Part shown: piece after piece, positions 14,281 through 22,914 of the stretch
Numbering within the stretch: the first letter of the stretch is position 1
Layout of the letters: every line of letters begins with the position of its first letter
Source: an uncultured Oscillospiraceae bacterium
Lineage (GTDB): Bacteria > Bacillota > Clostridia > Oscillospirales > Acutalibacteraceae
DNA: 31,953 nucleotides
Reading direction: 5' to 3'
Assembly: GCA_900555705.1 (NCBI GenBank)
Contig: USLV01000003.1
Span: 1 to 31,953 of the forward strand
Made by a program: the position numbers and the translations under genes
Notes under the pieces: generated by a model
Told to the model about the DNA's origin: nothing
The model's input: only the letters and a program-made list of their open reading frames with translations
Databases searched by the model: none

Positions 14281-14829
14281 ATGTCGAGAATTGGACGTAA
14301 ACCGATTGCCATCCCCGCCGGCGTGGACGTCAAAGTGGACGGCAACGTCGTCACCGTGAAGGGCCCGAAGGCTACGCTGACCCAGACGGTTCATCCGAAT
14401 ATGACGGTTGCCGTCGAGGGCGGCGAGGTTGTTGTGACCCGCCCGAATGACGAGAAAGAGAACCGCTCGCTGCACGGCCTGACCCGTACGCTGCTCGCCA
14501 ATATGGTCGAGGGCGTGACCAACGGCTTCAAAAAGGAGCTGGACGTCAACGGTGTCGGCTATCGTGTGCAGAAACAGGGCAAGGACCTCGTGATGAATTT
14601 GGGCTTCAGCCATCAGGTTGTGATGAGCGAGATCCCCGGAATCTCGATTGAGGTTCCCGGCCCCAACAAGATCATCATCAGCGGCGCCGACAAGCAGCTG
14701 GTTGGCCAGTTTGCCGCGGAAGTCCGCGAGAAACGTCCGCCGGAGCCGTATAAGGGCAAGGGCATCAAGTATGTTGACGAGGTCATCCGCCGCAAGGAAG
14801 GTAAGACCGGCGCCAAGGGCAAAAAGTAA
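14281..14829 (+). CDS. rplF: 50S ribosomal protein L6
   Basis: A 182-residue L6 with two repeated alpha/beta domains. It begins SRIGRKPIAIP and ends with the signature PEPYKGKGIKY (about residues 154-164). L6 sits near the GTPase-factor site. It is 15 nt after rpsH. Confidence 0.98.
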   Translation: MSRIGRKPIAIPAGVDVKVDGNVVTVKGPKATLTQTVHPNMTVAVEGGEVVVTRPNDEKENRSLHGLTRTLLANMVEGVTNGFKKELDVNGVGYRVQKQGKDLVMNLGFSHQVVMSEIPGISIEVPGPNKIIISGADKQLVGQFAAEVREKRPPEPYKGKGIKYVDEVIRRKEGKTGAKGKK

Positions 14830-14847
14830 GGGAGGAGTGAACAGATC

Positions 14848-15207
14848 ATGGTGAGCAAGAAAGACAGCAACCTGGCCCGTGCGACCCGCCATAAGCGCGT
14901 CCGCGGCAAGATTTCCGGCACCGCCGAGCGTCCCCGCCTCAACGTGTTTCGCTCCCTCAACCACATCTATGCCCAGCTGATTGACGATGTGAAGGGTGTC
15001 ACCGTTGCCGCCGCCTCCAGTGTCGAAAAGGATTTCGGCATGAGCGGCGGGAACAAGGAAGCCGCCAGGAAGGTCGGCGAAATGATCGCAAAACGTGCCG
15101 CTGAAAAAGGGATTACCGAGGTTGTCTTTGACCGCGGCGGCTATGTTTACCACGGCCGCGTCAAAGAGCTGGCCGAAGGCGCCCGCGAGGGCGGCCTCAA
15201 GTTCTAA
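14848..15207 (+). CDS. rplR: 50S ribosomal protein L18
   Basis: A 119-residue L18, a 5S rRNA-binding protein of the central protuberance. The core RPRLNVFRSLNHIYAQLID and the end FDRGGYVYHGRVKELAEGAR are diagnostic. ATG 14848 follows GGGAGGAG. Confidence 0.97.
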   Translation: MVSKKDSNLARATRHKRVRGKISGTAERPRLNVFRSLNHIYAQLIDDVKGVTVAAASSVEKDFGMSGGNKEAARKVGEMIAKRAAEKGITEVVFDRGGYVYHGRVKELAEGAREGGLKF

Positions 15208-15224
15208 GAAGAGGAGGAAATACT

Positions 15225-15725
15225 TTGGCCAGAATGGACGCATCCGCTGTGGAATTCAAAGAGCGCATCGTCGCCATCAACCGTGTCAGCAAGACTGTCA
15301 AGGGCGGTCGTATCTTCAAGTTCGCCGCGCTGGTTGTTGTGGGTGACGGGAACGGCACCGTGGGCTTCGGGCTTGGAAAGGCCGGCGAGGTCCCGGACGC
15401 TATCCGCAAGGGCATCGAGGATGCCAAGAAGAATCTGATCACTGTCTCCCTGAAGGGGAGCACCATTCCTCACGAGATTATTGGTAAGTTTGGAGCTGGC
15501 GAAGTGCTGATGAAGCCCGCCGCCCCCGGTACCGGCGTGATCGCCGGCGGCGCTGTCCGTGCCGTCGTGGAAGCGGCCGGCATCAAGGATATCCGTACCA
15601 AGTCTCTCCGCTCCAACAATCCCTGCAACGTGGTGAGCGCGGCCATGAACGGTCTTGCGCAGCTGCGTACGGCGGAACAGGCGGCGGCTGTCCGCGGCAA
15701 GACCGCCCAGGAAATTTTAGGTTGA
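15225..15725 (+). CDS. rpsE: 30S ribosomal protein S5
   Basis: A 166-residue S5 with an N-terminal double-stranded-RNA-binding fold (VVAINRV-like start, GRIFKFAALVVVGDG) and the KDIRTKSLRSNNPCN segment. S5 helps decoding fidelity and mRNA helicase activity. The start is TTG 15225: AGGAGG lies 7 nt upstream, whereas the ATG at 15234 would be 16 nt away, and the family N-terminus (MAR-DAS) fits the TTG. Confidence 0.97.
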   Translation: MARMDASAVEFKERIVAINRVSKTVKGGRIFKFAALVVVGDGNGTVGFGLGKAGEVPDAIRKGIEDAKKNLITVSLKGSTIPHEIIGKFGAGEVLMKPAAPGTGVIAGGAVRAVVEAAGIKDIRTKSLRSNNPCNVVSAAMNGLAQLRTAEQAAAVRGKTAQEILG

Positions 15726-15741
15726 CAGGAGGGCTATCATC

Positions 15742-15936
15742 ATGGCTAAGAAAAAAAGCGACACTGTCCAGATTAAGCTGGTTCGCAGCCTGATCGGCGT
15801 GAAGAAGGATCAGATTGCCACCGCCAATTCGCTCGGACTCCGCAAAATTGGCGACTGTGTCAGCCAGCCTGACAACGCCGCCACGCAGGGCAAGGTGGCG
15901 AAGATCATCCACCTCATTGAGGTAACCGAAGCGTAA
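15742..15936 (+). CDS. rpmD: 50S ribosomal protein L30
   Basis: A 64-residue L30 with IKLVRSLIGVKKDQ at the start and the TANSLGLRKIGD motif. It is short as in other bacteria and lies 16 nt after rpsE. Confidence 0.97.
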   Translation: MAKKKSDTVQIKLVRSLIGVKKDQIATANSLGLRKIGDCVSQPDNAATQGKVAKIIHLIEVTEA

Positions 15937-15963
15937 AGCAAATCGACAAGGAGGTGCGAACAA

Positions 15964-16404
15964 ATGAAGCTTCATGAGCTTTCTCCCGCTCCGGGCTCTG
16001 TCCGGGAGGTAAAACGTATTGGCCGCGGACATGGTTCCGGCCAGGGAAAGACGGCAGGTAAGGGCCACAAGGGCCAGAAGGCCAGAGCCGGTCGCGGTAT
16101 GCGCCCGGGCTTTGAGGGTGGCCAGATGCCGCTGCAGCGTCGTATCCCGAAAAGAGGGTTCAACAACATTTTTGCGACCCGCTACGCAGCGATCAATGTC
16201 TCGGCGCTCAACGCTTTTGAGAACGGCGCTGTTGTAGATGTCGAGGCGCTGAAAGCCGCTGGTCTTGTCAAAAAGGCCTATGACGGCGTCAAAATCCTGG
16301 GGAACGGTTCCCTGGAAAAGAATCTGACCGTGAAGGTGGCTGCGTATTCCGAATCTGCCAAGGCGAAAATCGAGGCGGCTGGCGGAAAGGCAGAGGTGAT
16401 CTGA
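15964..16404 (+). CDS. rplO: 50S ribosomal protein L15
   Basis: A 146-residue L15. The glycine/lysine-rich RNA-binding N-terminal part (RIGRGHGSGQGKTAGKGHKG, then FEGGQMPLQRRIPKRGF) is unmistakable, followed by the globular C-terminal domain. L15 joins late in 50S assembly. AAGGAGG precedes ATG 15964. The secY start lies 1 nt after its stop. Confidence 0.98.
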   Translation: MKLHELSPAPGSVREVKRIGRGHGSGQGKTAGKGHKGQKARAGRGMRPGFEGGQMPLQRRIPKRGFNNIFATRYAAINVSALNAFENGAVVDVEALKAAGLVKKAYDGVKILGNGSLEKNLTVKVAAYSESAKAKIEAAGGKAEVI

Positions 16405-16405
16405 A

Positions 16406-17713
16406 ATGTTTCAGACTTTGAGAAACGCCTGGAAGATCGTTGATCTTCGGAAGAAGATTCTCTACACCCTGTTCATCGTGCTGATCTTCCGGATCGGTTC
16501 CGCGATTTCGGTCCCGTTTGTGGACGTGGCCAAGGTGGCCGAGGCATCGGCCAATCTCGGCGCCGGGATGAATTTCCTGACGCTGATGTCCGGCGGTGGC
16601 TTCTCCAACGCCAGTATCTTTGCACTGTCCATCCAGCCGTACATCAATGCCAGCATCATCATTCAACTGCTGACCGTTGCGCTGCCGCCGCTGGAGCGGC
16701 TGGCAAAAGAGGGAGAGGCCGGCCGGAAAAAGCTCGGCCAGATCACCCGCTTTGTCACGGTTGCGCTCGGCCTGCTGCTCGGTGTTGCGTATTATTTCAT
16801 GATGCGTAACAACTACGGCGCGCTGGTTTCGGAGGCGCAGTCCGGCGGTGCCGCATGGTTTGCGGGAATCGTCATTGTCCTCTGCTTCACGGCGGGCTCT
16901 GCGCTGATGATGTGGCTCGGCGAGCAGATCAACGAGAGAGGCATCGGAAACGGCATTTCGATTCTGCTGTTCGCGGGCATTATCTCGCGTCTGCCCTCTG
17001 CGGCGACCTATCTCTGGACGCTGTTCTCCCAGGGTATTGATAATATCAGCGCCGGCGGACTGAAATATGTCATTGTTGTGCCGATTGTGTTGATTCTCTT
17101 CCTGGCGATGATTGCGTTGATCGTTTTCATCACCGACGCCGAGCGCCGGATTCCGGTGCAGTATGCGAAGCGTGTGGTTGGACGGAAGATGTATGGCGGC
17201 CAGAGCACTTATATCCCGATCAAGGTCAATATGTCCGGTGTTATGCCGATCATCCTGGCCTCCTCGATCATCCAGCTGCCGAACATCCTGCAAACGCTGT
17301 TTGGCTGGGGCGATAACTGGTTCCTGAACCTGTTCAAGACCGAAAGCTGGTTCTATGTGGTTTTCTATTTCGTGATGATCATCGGTTTTGCCTTCTTCTA
17401 TGTCACCATCCAGTATAATCCGATGGAGATGGCCAATAATCTCCGCAAGAATTCCGGTGCGATCCCGGGCTATCGTCCCGGTCGCCCGACCTCGGATTAT
17501 ATCAAGCGGGTGCTGAACAAGGTGACCCTGATTGGTGCGCTGTTCCTCGGCCTGATTGCGGTTTTCCCGAGCGTCTTCGGTATCGCGACCAGCATCTATG
17601 GCCTGAGCCTCGGCGGCACCTCGATCATGATCGTTGTGGGTGTTGCTCTTGAGACCACCCAGCAGATTGAAAGCCAGATGACGATGCGTCACTACAAGGG
17701 TTTCCTTGAGTGA
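16406..17713 (+). CDS. secY: Preprotein translocase subunit SecY
   Basis: A 435-residue polytopic membrane protein with ten predicted hydrophobic segments, the channel of the Sec translocon together with SecE and SecG. The plug/TM2 region (SIQPYINASIIIQLL), TM5 area and the C5 loop with YRPGRPTSDYIKRVL are recognisable. It follows rplO by one base without room for a separate SD beyond GGCAGAGG, so it is probably coupled. It would export the two dockerin proteins encoded in this window. Confidence 0.98.
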   Translation: MFQTLRNAWKIVDLRKKILYTLFIVLIFRIGSAISVPFVDVAKVAEASANLGAGMNFLTLMSGGGFSNASIFALSIQPYINASIIIQLLTVALPPLERLAKEGEAGRKKLGQITRFVTVALGLLLGVAYYFMMRNNYGALVSEAQSGGAAWFAGIVIVLCFTAGSALMMWLGEQINERGIGNGISILLFAGIISRLPSAATYLWTLFSQGIDNISAGGLKYVIVVPIVLILFLAMIALIVFITDAERRIPVQYAKRVVGRKMYGGQSTYIPIKVNMSGVMPIILASSIIQLPNILQTLFGWGDNWFLNLFKTESWFYVVFYFVMIIGFAFFYVTIQYNPMEMANNLRKNSGAIPGYRPGRPTSDYIKRVLNKVTLIGALFLGLIAVFPSVFGIATSIYGLSLGGTSIMIVVGVALETTQQIESQMTMRHYKGFLE

Positions 17714-17739
17714 GCTTCGCTGAGAAGGAGGACCTCTCT

Positions 17740-18372
17740 ATGAAGCTGATTCTGCTCGGCGCCCCCGGCGCCGGTAAAGGTACGCAAGCTGAAGTCATCA
17801 GCGAGCATCTGCAAATTCCCACGATTTCCACGGGCAATATGATCCGTGAAGCGCTGAAAAGCGGCACGGAGATGGGCCTGAAAGCCAAAGAGTATATGGA
17901 TTCCGGTCGGTTGGTTCCGGATGATGTCGTGATCGGCATCATCCGTGACCGCCTGGCGGAGCCGGACTGCTCGAACGGGTTTATTCTCGACGGCTTCCCG
18001 CGCACCATCCCTCAGGCCGAGGCGCTTGACCGCATGGGGATCGCCATTGACCGCGTCGTCGACATTGAGGTCGCGGACGAGACGATTGCCCGGCGTGTAT
18101 CAGGCCGCCGTGTCTGCCCGGGCTGCGGAGCCTCCTATCATATCGACTACAAACAGCCGAAAAAGGAGAATGTCTGCGACCGCTGCGGCGACACCCTTGT
18201 GCAGCGCAAGGATGACCATCCCGACACCGTGCGGGAACGCCTGCAGGTGTATCATGAGCAGACCGAACCCCTGAAGAGCTACTATGCGGCACAGGGCAAA
18301 CTCGTCGTGGTAGAGGGTCAGGAAGAGGTGGCGGATACCACCCGTCTGACGCTGGCCGCGGTCGACGCCTGA
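17740..18372 (+). CDS. adk: Adenylate kinase, zinc-binding LID form
   Basis: A 210-residue kinase that interconverts ATP plus AMP and 2 ADP in the cytoplasm. The P-loop GAPGAGKGT is at residues 7-15 and the DGFPRT motif at 84-89. The LID domain carries CPGC and CDRC (Cys126, 129, 146, 149), the four-cysteine zinc site of Gram-positive enzymes. ATG 17740 is chosen over the upstream in-frame GTG 17710 because AAGGAGG lies 7 nt before it and the P-loop then has the usual distance. The gene lies between secY and map as in most Firmicutes. Confidence 0.98.
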   Translation: MKLILLGAPGAGKGTQAEVISEHLQIPTISTGNMIREALKSGTEMGLKAKEYMDSGRLVPDDVVIGIIRDRLAEPDCSNGFILDGFPRTIPQAEALDRMGIAIDRVVDIEVADETIARRVSGRRVCPGCGASYHIDYKQPKKENVCDRCGDTLVQRKDDHPDTVRERLQVYHEQTEPLKSYYAAQGKLVVVEGQEEVADTTRLTLAAVDA

Positions 18373-18387
18373 TGCAAGGGGTTTGAC

Positions 18388-19134
18388 ATGATATCCATTA
18401 AAAACAGCCGGGAGCTGCGCGAAATGCGTGAAGCCTGCGTGCTCTCGGCGCGGGCACTGAAGCTGGGCGGCGAAGCCGTTGAACCCGGTGTGACCACCGG
18501 AGAAATCGACCGGCTGATCCGTCGGTTCATCGAGAAAGAGGGCGGCAAGCCCTCCTTCCTCGGCTACGGCGGCTTCCCCGCCAGCGCCTGCATTTCGGTG
18601 AACAACACGGTTATCCACGGCATACCGGGCGGATACGTCGTCAAGGCGGGCGATATCGTCAGCATTGACGTGGGAGCGTATCTGAACGGGTACCACGGCG
18701 ACAACGCCGCCACTTTTGCAGCGGGGGATATTTCCCCCGAGGCGCAGGCGTTGCTGGACGCGACGCGTGAAAGCCTTTATGAGGGCATACGCGTGGCGAC
18801 GCCCGGCAACCGGATCGGCGATATCGGCGCGGCCGTTCAGCGGTATGTCGAGGTGCGTGGTTACTCGGTGGTACGGCAGTTTGTCGGCCACGGAGTAGGC
18901 ACGAACCTGCACGAAGATCCCAGTGTACCCAACTTCGGCACGCCCGGGCGAGGCCCGCGGCTGCTTCCGGGTATGACCTTAGCTATTGAACCGATGATCA
19001 ATGCCGGTGCGCATGAGGTGGAAATCCTGCGTGACGGCTGGACAACAGTCACAAAGGACGGAAGCCTATCCGCTCACTTTGAGCACACCATCGCCATCAC
19101 CGCCGACGGGCCTGTCATCCTGACGACGCCCTGA
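18388..19134 (+). CDS. map: Methionine aminopeptidase, type I
   Basis: A 248-residue cytosolic metalloprotease that removes the initiator methionine from nascent proteins. All metal and catalytic residues are present: His77 (VIHGIP), Asp94 and Asp105 (SIDVGA, HGDNA), His168 (GHGVG), Glu201 (AIEPM) and Glu232 (HFEHT). There is no N-terminal zinc-finger extension. AAGGGG lies 6 nt before ATG 18388, and the gene is 15 nt after adk. Confidence 0.98.
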   Translation: MISIKNSRELREMREACVLSARALKLGGEAVEPGVTTGEIDRLIRRFIEKEGGKPSFLGYGGFPASACISVNNTVIHGIPGGYVVKAGDIVSIDVGAYLNGYHGDNAATFAAGDISPEAQALLDATRESLYEGIRVATPGNRIGDIGAAVQRYVEVRGYSVVRQFVGHGVGTNLHEDPSVPNFGTPGRGPRLLPGMTLAIEPMINAGAHEVEILRDGWTTVTKDGSLSAHFEHTIAITADGPVILTTP

Positions 19135-19150
19135 CAGGGAGGGAGACGGT

Positions 19151-19408
19151 TTGCTGAAACGGGGTTGTGTGGTGGTTTCGGTCGCAGGACGGGACAAAGG
19201 CCTGCCGCTGGTAGTGCTCGATGCGGAGGACGTATCGAACCGCGCGCTGGTGGCGGACGGACGAAAACGGCGGCTGGAAGCTGCCAAATGGAAAAATGTC
19301 CGCCATCTGCGGGAGACGGGGTTGTCCGTCCGCGACGCTTCAATGGCAACCAATCGTGAAATCCGCCGCGCGCTGGCCGGACTGGCCGGGCGCATCGACA
19401 TCACTTGA
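19151..19408 (+). CDS. KOW-domain RNA-binding protein (L14e-like)
   Basis: An 85-residue protein starting RGCVVVSVAGRDKGLPLVVL, a KOW motif as found in L24 and the eukaryotic/archaeal L14e family. A conserved small gene of this type sits between map and infA in many Clostridia. RNA or ribosome binding is inferred from the fold; its role has not, to my knowledge, been settled. The start is TTG 19151 after AGGGAGGGAG; the first in-frame ATG is near the C-terminus. The stop overlaps the AGGAGG of infA, so the two are tightly linked. Confidence 0.85.
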   Translation: MLKRGCVVVSVAGRDKGLPLVVLDAEDVSNRALVADGRKRRLEAAKWKNVRHLRETGLSVRDASMATNREIRRALAGLAGRIDIT

Positions 19409-19422
19409 GGAGGTTATCGGAA

Positions 19423-19641
19423 ATGTCCAAATCGGACGTGATCGAGTTGGAAGGCGTTGTGGTGGAGGCTCTGCCGAATGCAATGTTTCAGGTAGAGCTC
19501 GCCAACGGCCATCGTATACTGGCGCATATCTCCGGCAAGCTGCGGATGAATTTTATCCGTATTCTGCCGGGAGACAAGGTCACGGTGGAGATGTCCCCCT
19601 ATGATTTGACCAAGGGACGTATCACGTGGCGTACAAAATAA
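19423..19641 (+). CDS. infA: Translation initiation factor IF-1
   Basis: A 72-residue OB-fold protein that blocks the 30S A site during initiation. Family pattern: DVIELEGVVVEALPNAMF, GHRILAHISGKLRMNFI and RITWR at the end. ATG 19423 is the start with AGGAGG 9 nt upstream; an upstream in-frame TTG at 19405 would overlap the previous stop and lacks an SD. Confidence 0.97.
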   Translation: MSKSDVIELEGVVVEALPNAMFQVELANGHRILAHISGKLRMNFIRILPGDKVTVEMSPYDLTKGRITWRTK

Positions 19642-19659
19642 ACGTATTCATGCAAAGAC

Positions 19660-19675
19660 CGTGTCTCGCGACACG
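19660..19675 (+). other. Small hairpin before rpmJ
   Basis: CGTGTC-TCGC-GACACG, a 6-bp stem, abuts the AAGGAGG of rpmJ. It could adjust translation of L36 or simply mark the intergenic gap. Confidence 0.35.
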
Positions 19676-19690
19676 AAGGAGGTAGCTCAC

Positions 19691-19804
19691 ATGAAAGTCA
19701 GACCTTCTGTTAAGAAAATCTGCGAAAAGTGCAAAGTAATTAAGCGCAGAGGCCGTGTCATGGTTATCTGCGAGAATCCGAAACACAAGCAGCGCCAGGG
19801 CTGA
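19691..19804 (+). CDS. rpmJ: 50S ribosomal protein L36
   Basis: A 37-residue protein beginning MKVRPSVKKICEKCKVIKRR. Cysteines at CEKC, a later Cys and a His (CENPKH) form the zinc site of the C+ form of L36. AAGGAGG lies upstream of ATG 19691. The gene is in its usual place between infA and rpsM. Confidence 0.97.
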   Translation: MKVRPSVKKICEKCKVIKRRGRVMVICENPKHKQRQG

Positions 19805-19849
19805 TCCCGGGCCGCTTATCACTCAGAAGCGAAAGGAAGGATTACTACT

Positions 19850-20218
19850 ATGGCGCGTATAGCTGGTGTTGATCTGCCCAGAGATAAACGCATTGAGATT
19901 GGCCTGACCTATATTTTTGGTCTCGGTCGCAAATCCGCCAATGATATTCTCGCCGCGACCGGCGTGAATCCGGACACGCGCGTCCGCGATCTGTCGGAGG
20001 ACGACGTTTCCAAGCTGCGTGAGTACATCGACCACAACTACACGGTGGAAGGTGACCTGCGCCGTAATGTGGCGTTTGATATCAAGCGCCTGATTGAAAT
20101 CGGCAGCTACCGCGGCCTCCGTCATCGGAAGGGTCTGCCGGTTCGCGGCCAGCGTTCCAAGACGAACGCCCGTACCCGCAAGGGACCGAAGAAGACCATC
20201 GCCAACAAGAAGAAGTAA
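19850..20218 (+). CDS. rpsM: 30S ribosomal protein S13
   Basis: A 122-residue S13 that contacts P-site tRNA and bridges to the 50S. It starts ARIAGVDLPRDKRIEIGLTY, has a helix-hairpin-helix (IFGLGRKSA) and ends with the basic RGQRSKTNARTRKGPKK tail. GAAAGGAAGG lies upstream of ATG 19850. Confidence 0.98.
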   Translation: MARIAGVDLPRDKRIEIGLTYIFGLGRKSANDILAATGVNPDTRVRDLSEDDVSKLREYIDHNYTVEGDLRRNVAFDIKRLIEIGSYRGLRHRKGLPVRGQRSKTNARTRKGPKKTIANKKK

Positions 20219-20234
20219 GCAGGAGGGATAGGAA

Positions 20235-20645
20235 ATGGCTGCTGCCAAGACTACTGCGCGGAAGGGTGCGACCACCCGCCGCCGCAAGGAACGCAAAAAC
20301 ATCGAGCGTGGCGCCGCGCATATCCAGTCCACGTTCAACAATACCATTGTCACCATCAGCGACACGCAGGGCAACGCCCTGTCCTGGGCCAGCGCCGGCG
20401 AGCTGGGCTTCCGCGGCTCGCGGAAATCCACCCCCTTTGCTGCGCAGACCGCTGCTGAGACCGCTGCCAAGGCGGCGATGGAGCATGGTTTGAAGACGGT
20501 AGAGGTATATGTAAAGGGCCCCGGTGCCGGCCGCGAAGCCGCGATCCGTGCCCTGCAGGCCGCTGGGCTGGAGGTCACGATGATCAAAGACGTGACCCCG
20601 GTTCCCCACAACGGCTGTCGTCCGCCCAAGAGAAGACGCGTTTAA
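20235..20645 (+). CDS. rpsK: 30S ribosomal protein S11
   Basis: A 136-residue S11 lining the mRNA exit channel. Signature: HIQSTFNNTIVTISDTQGN in the middle and the C-terminal PVPHNGCRPPKRRRV. It is 16 nt after rpsM with AGGAGG upstream. Confidence 0.98.
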   Translation: MAAAKTTARKGATTRRRKERKNIERGAAHIQSTFNNTIVTISDTQGNALSWASAGELGFRGSRKSTPFAAQTAAETAAKAAMEHGLKTVEVYVKGPGAGREAAIRALQAAGLEVTMIKDVTPVPHNGCRPPKRRRV

Positions 20646-20663
20646 TCAGGAGGTGCAAGCAAT

Positions 20664-21290
20664 ATGGCTAGATATACCGGTCCGGCGTGCCGTCTGTGCC
20701 GCCGTGAAGGCCAGAAACTCTTTTTGAAGGGTGATCGCTGCTACAGCGACAAGTGCTCCGTTGCGAGACGCGCCTATGCTCCAGGCCAGCATGGCCAGGG
20801 CCGCAAGAAGGTCTCGGAATACGGTCGGCAGCTGCGCACAAAGCAGTTTGCCAAGCGCTACTACGGTGTGCTGGAAGGCCAGTTCCACCACTATTTTGAG
20901 ATGGCCGAGAAGATGACGGGCGTCACGGGTGAAAACCTGTTGCGCCTGCTCGAGTCCCGTCTCGACAACGTCGTGTATCGTCTCGGCTTTGCCAGCTCCC
21001 GTGCGCAGGCGCGCCAGCTGGTGACGCAGGGCCACTTTACCGTCAACGGCCGCAAGGTCAACATTCCCTCCTATCTGACCCGCGAGGGCCAGGTTGTCGC
21101 CATGAAGGACGGCAGCCGCTCCCTCACGCTGATGAAGGGGATTCTGGAGGCAAATGCTTCCCGTCCGGTTCCGAAGTGGCTGGATCTCAATCGTGAAACC
21201 CTCGAAGCGAAAATTGTGGCCCCCGCAGCCCGCGAGGATATCGATCTGCCGATCGAAGAGACCCTCATCGTCGAGTTGTACTCGAAGTAA
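20664..21290 (+). CDS. rpsD: 30S ribosomal protein S4, zinc-finger form
   Basis: A 208-residue S4. The N-terminal CRLCRREG and CYSDKC give four cysteines, a zinc form common in Clostridia. The S4 RNA-binding domain follows (LESRLDNVVYRLGFASSRAQARQLV). S4 initiates 30S assembly and in several bacteria represses the alpha operon; the leader at its own mRNA was not identified. An 86-nt gap with a hairpin separates it from rpoA. Confidence 0.98.
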   Translation: MARYTGPACRLCRREGQKLFLKGDRCYSDKCSVARRAYAPGQHGQGRKKVSEYGRQLRTKQFAKRYYGVLEGQFHHYFEMAEKMTGVTGENLLRLLESRLDNVVYRLGFASSRAQARQLVTQGHFTVNGRKVNIPSYLTREGQVVAMKDGSRSLTLMKGILEANASRPVPKWLDLNRETLEAKIVAPAAREDIDLPIEETLIVELYSK

Positions 21291-21336
21291 GGGCCGGCGC
21301 CACCCCATCGTTACGCCTATACATCTCGGAAGTCTG

Positions 21337-21365
21337 TCCGTCTGGATAGCTTCCGCCGATACAAG
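21337..21365 (+). other. Hairpin in the rpsD-rpoA gap
   Basis: CGGAAG (21337-21342) pairs with CTTCCG (21360-21365), ending a few bases before the rpoA SD (AAGGAGG). It lies where a translational control site could act on rpoA. Confidence 0.35.
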
Positions 21366-21376
21366 GAGGGTTTTGA

Positions 21377-22330
21377 ATGATTGAGATTGAGAAGCCCAGA
21401 ATCGAAGCGTTGGATCTCACCGCGGACGGCACCTACGGCAGATTTGTCGTGGAACCGCTCGAGCGCGGCTATGGCACCACTCTCGGCAACAGCCTCCGGC
21501 GCGTTCTGCTGTCCTCCCTGCCCGGCGTGGCCGTGACCTCGATCAAGATCGACGGTATCCTTCACGAGTTTTCCACTATTGAAGGCGTGAAGGAGGACGT
21601 CACGGAGATCGTTCTCAACATCAAGGGACTGACCATGAAAATCCATGGTGACGGCCCGAAGGTCGTCTATGTCGAGGCGGAGGGGCCGGGCGAAGTGACC
21701 GCCGGTTCCATCAAGTGCGACAGCGAAGTGGAGATTCTGCAGCCGGATATGCACATCGCCACGCTTGGCGAGGGAGCCCGGCTCTATATGGAGATCACTC
21801 TTGACAAGGGACGCGGCTATGTCCCCGCGGAGCGGAACAAGCAGCTGATGGCGCCGGTGATCGGCGTTATCCCGGTGGATTCGATTTATACGCCGGTGGT
21901 CAAGGTCAACTACACGGTGGAAAACACCCGTGTCGGCCAGATCACGGACTATGATAAGCTCTCGCTGGAGGTCTGGACCAACGGCGTTATTTCCGCCAAA
22001 GAGGCGGTTTCGCTGGGAGCCAAGGTGTTGACAGAGCACCTGAATCTCTTTGTGGATCTCTCTGGTGAGACCTATTCCGGCGACTCCATCATGGTGGAGA
22101 AGGACGACAAGGGTAAGGAAAAGGTTCTCGAGATGACCATCGAGGAACTGGATCTTTCGGTTCGTTCTTTTAACTGCCTGAAGCGTGCCGGCATCAACAC
22201 CGTCGAAGATCTGATCAACAAGAGCGAAGACGAGATGATGAAGGTGCGCAACCTCGGCCGCAAGTCGCTCGAGGAAGTCATCAACAAGCTGGCCTCTCTG
22301 GGGTTCAGCCTGTATGACGAAGAGGAATAA
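21377..22330 (+). CDS. rpoA: RNA polymerase alpha subunit
   Basis: A 317-residue alpha subunit with both domains. The N-terminal assembly domain shows FVVEPLERGYGTTLGNSLRR and the conserved VEGVKEDV-like loop. The C-terminal DNA- and activator-binding domain (about residues 250-310) has LDLSVRSFNCLKRAGI and MKVRNLGRKSLEEV. That domain is the partner for the AT-rich UP element seen upstream of the S10 promoter. AAGGAGG precedes ATG 21377. Confidence 0.99.
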   Translation: MIEIEKPRIEALDLTADGTYGRFVVEPLERGYGTTLGNSLRRVLLSSLPGVAVTSIKIDGILHEFSTIEGVKEDVTEIVLNIKGLTMKIHGDGPKVVYVEAEGPGEVTAGSIKCDSEVEILQPDMHIATLGEGARLYMEITLDKGRGYVPAERNKQLMAPVIGVIPVDSIYTPVVKVNYTVENTRVGQITDYDKLSLEVWTNGVISAKEAVSLGAKVLTEHLNLFVDLSGETYSGDSIMVEKDDKGKEKVLEMTIEELDLSVRSFNCLKRAGINTVEDLINKSEDEMMKVRNLGRKSLEEVINKLASLGFSLYDEEE

Positions 22331-22453
22331 GGGGCAGATTTACGGCCCGCTGTATTCTGTTGTTAATCAACAATTCGTATTCTAGTGGAGTTGCCGCCCC
22401 GCCGGATGTGTGTCCCGGGGGTTCGCAACTGAACGGATAAGGAGTGAATTCAG

Positions 22454-22795
22454 ATGCCTGGAACCAGAAAGCTCGGCAGACCGACTGCCTCGCGTATGGC
22501 GATGCTCAGAGCCATGGTGACCTTCCTGCTGGAGAAGGGTCGCATCGAGACCACCGTCACCCGCGCGAAGGAAGTGCGTTCCATGACCGAGAAGATGATT
22601 ACCATCGCGAAGAACCCGACGCTGGCGAACAAGCGTATGGTGTTCTCGTTTGTCACCAAGGAGAGCGTCTCCAAGAAGCTGTTTGATGAAATCGCGCCGA
22701 AGTATGCTGACCGCAAGGGCGGCTATACCCGCATCATCAAGACTGGCGCCCGTCGCGGCGACGCCGCCGAGATGGCGATCATTGAACTGATCTAA
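22454..22795 (+). CDS. rplQ: 50S ribosomal protein L17
   Basis: A 113-residue L17 near the tunnel exit. It begins PGTRKLGRPTASRMAMLRAM and contains RIETTVTRAKEVR. It is the last gene of the superoperon and is followed by a strong terminator. The 123-nt gap after rpoA holds GGGGC/GCCCC arms and a TTGTT/AACAA hairpin but no gene. Confidence 0.98.
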   Translation: MPGTRKLGRPTASRMAMLRAMVTFLLEKGRIETTVTRAKEVRSMTEKMITIAKNPTLANKRMVFSFVTKESVSKKLFDEIAPKYADRKGGYTRIIKTGARRGDAAEMAIIELI

Positions 22796-22831
22796 AGCAA
22801 ACGTGGCTGGCCTGCAGAGGCTTGCCTACAA

Positions 22832-22876
22832 AAAAAGCACCGGATGCCGGGACTTCCCGGCATCCGGTGCTTTTTA
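22832..22876 (+). terminator. Terminator of the ribosomal superoperon
   Basis: GCACCGGATGCCGGG and CCCGGCATCCGGTGC form a perfect 15-bp stem with loop ACTT, preceded by A's and followed by TTTTTATT. The flanking A run makes it functional in both directions. Confidence 0.97.
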
Positions 22877-22914
22877 TTACTCTGTTACAGGAATTAGAAA
22901 CCAGCCTGGAACGG

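Noticed and set aside
16289..17692. 467-codon minus-strand ORF opposite secY (similar ones at 11573-12967, 12768-13748 and 13822-15243)
   Set aside because: Composition rich in His, Asp, Arg and Gln is the reverse image of the sense genes. The plus-strand ribosomal genes and SecY are certain.
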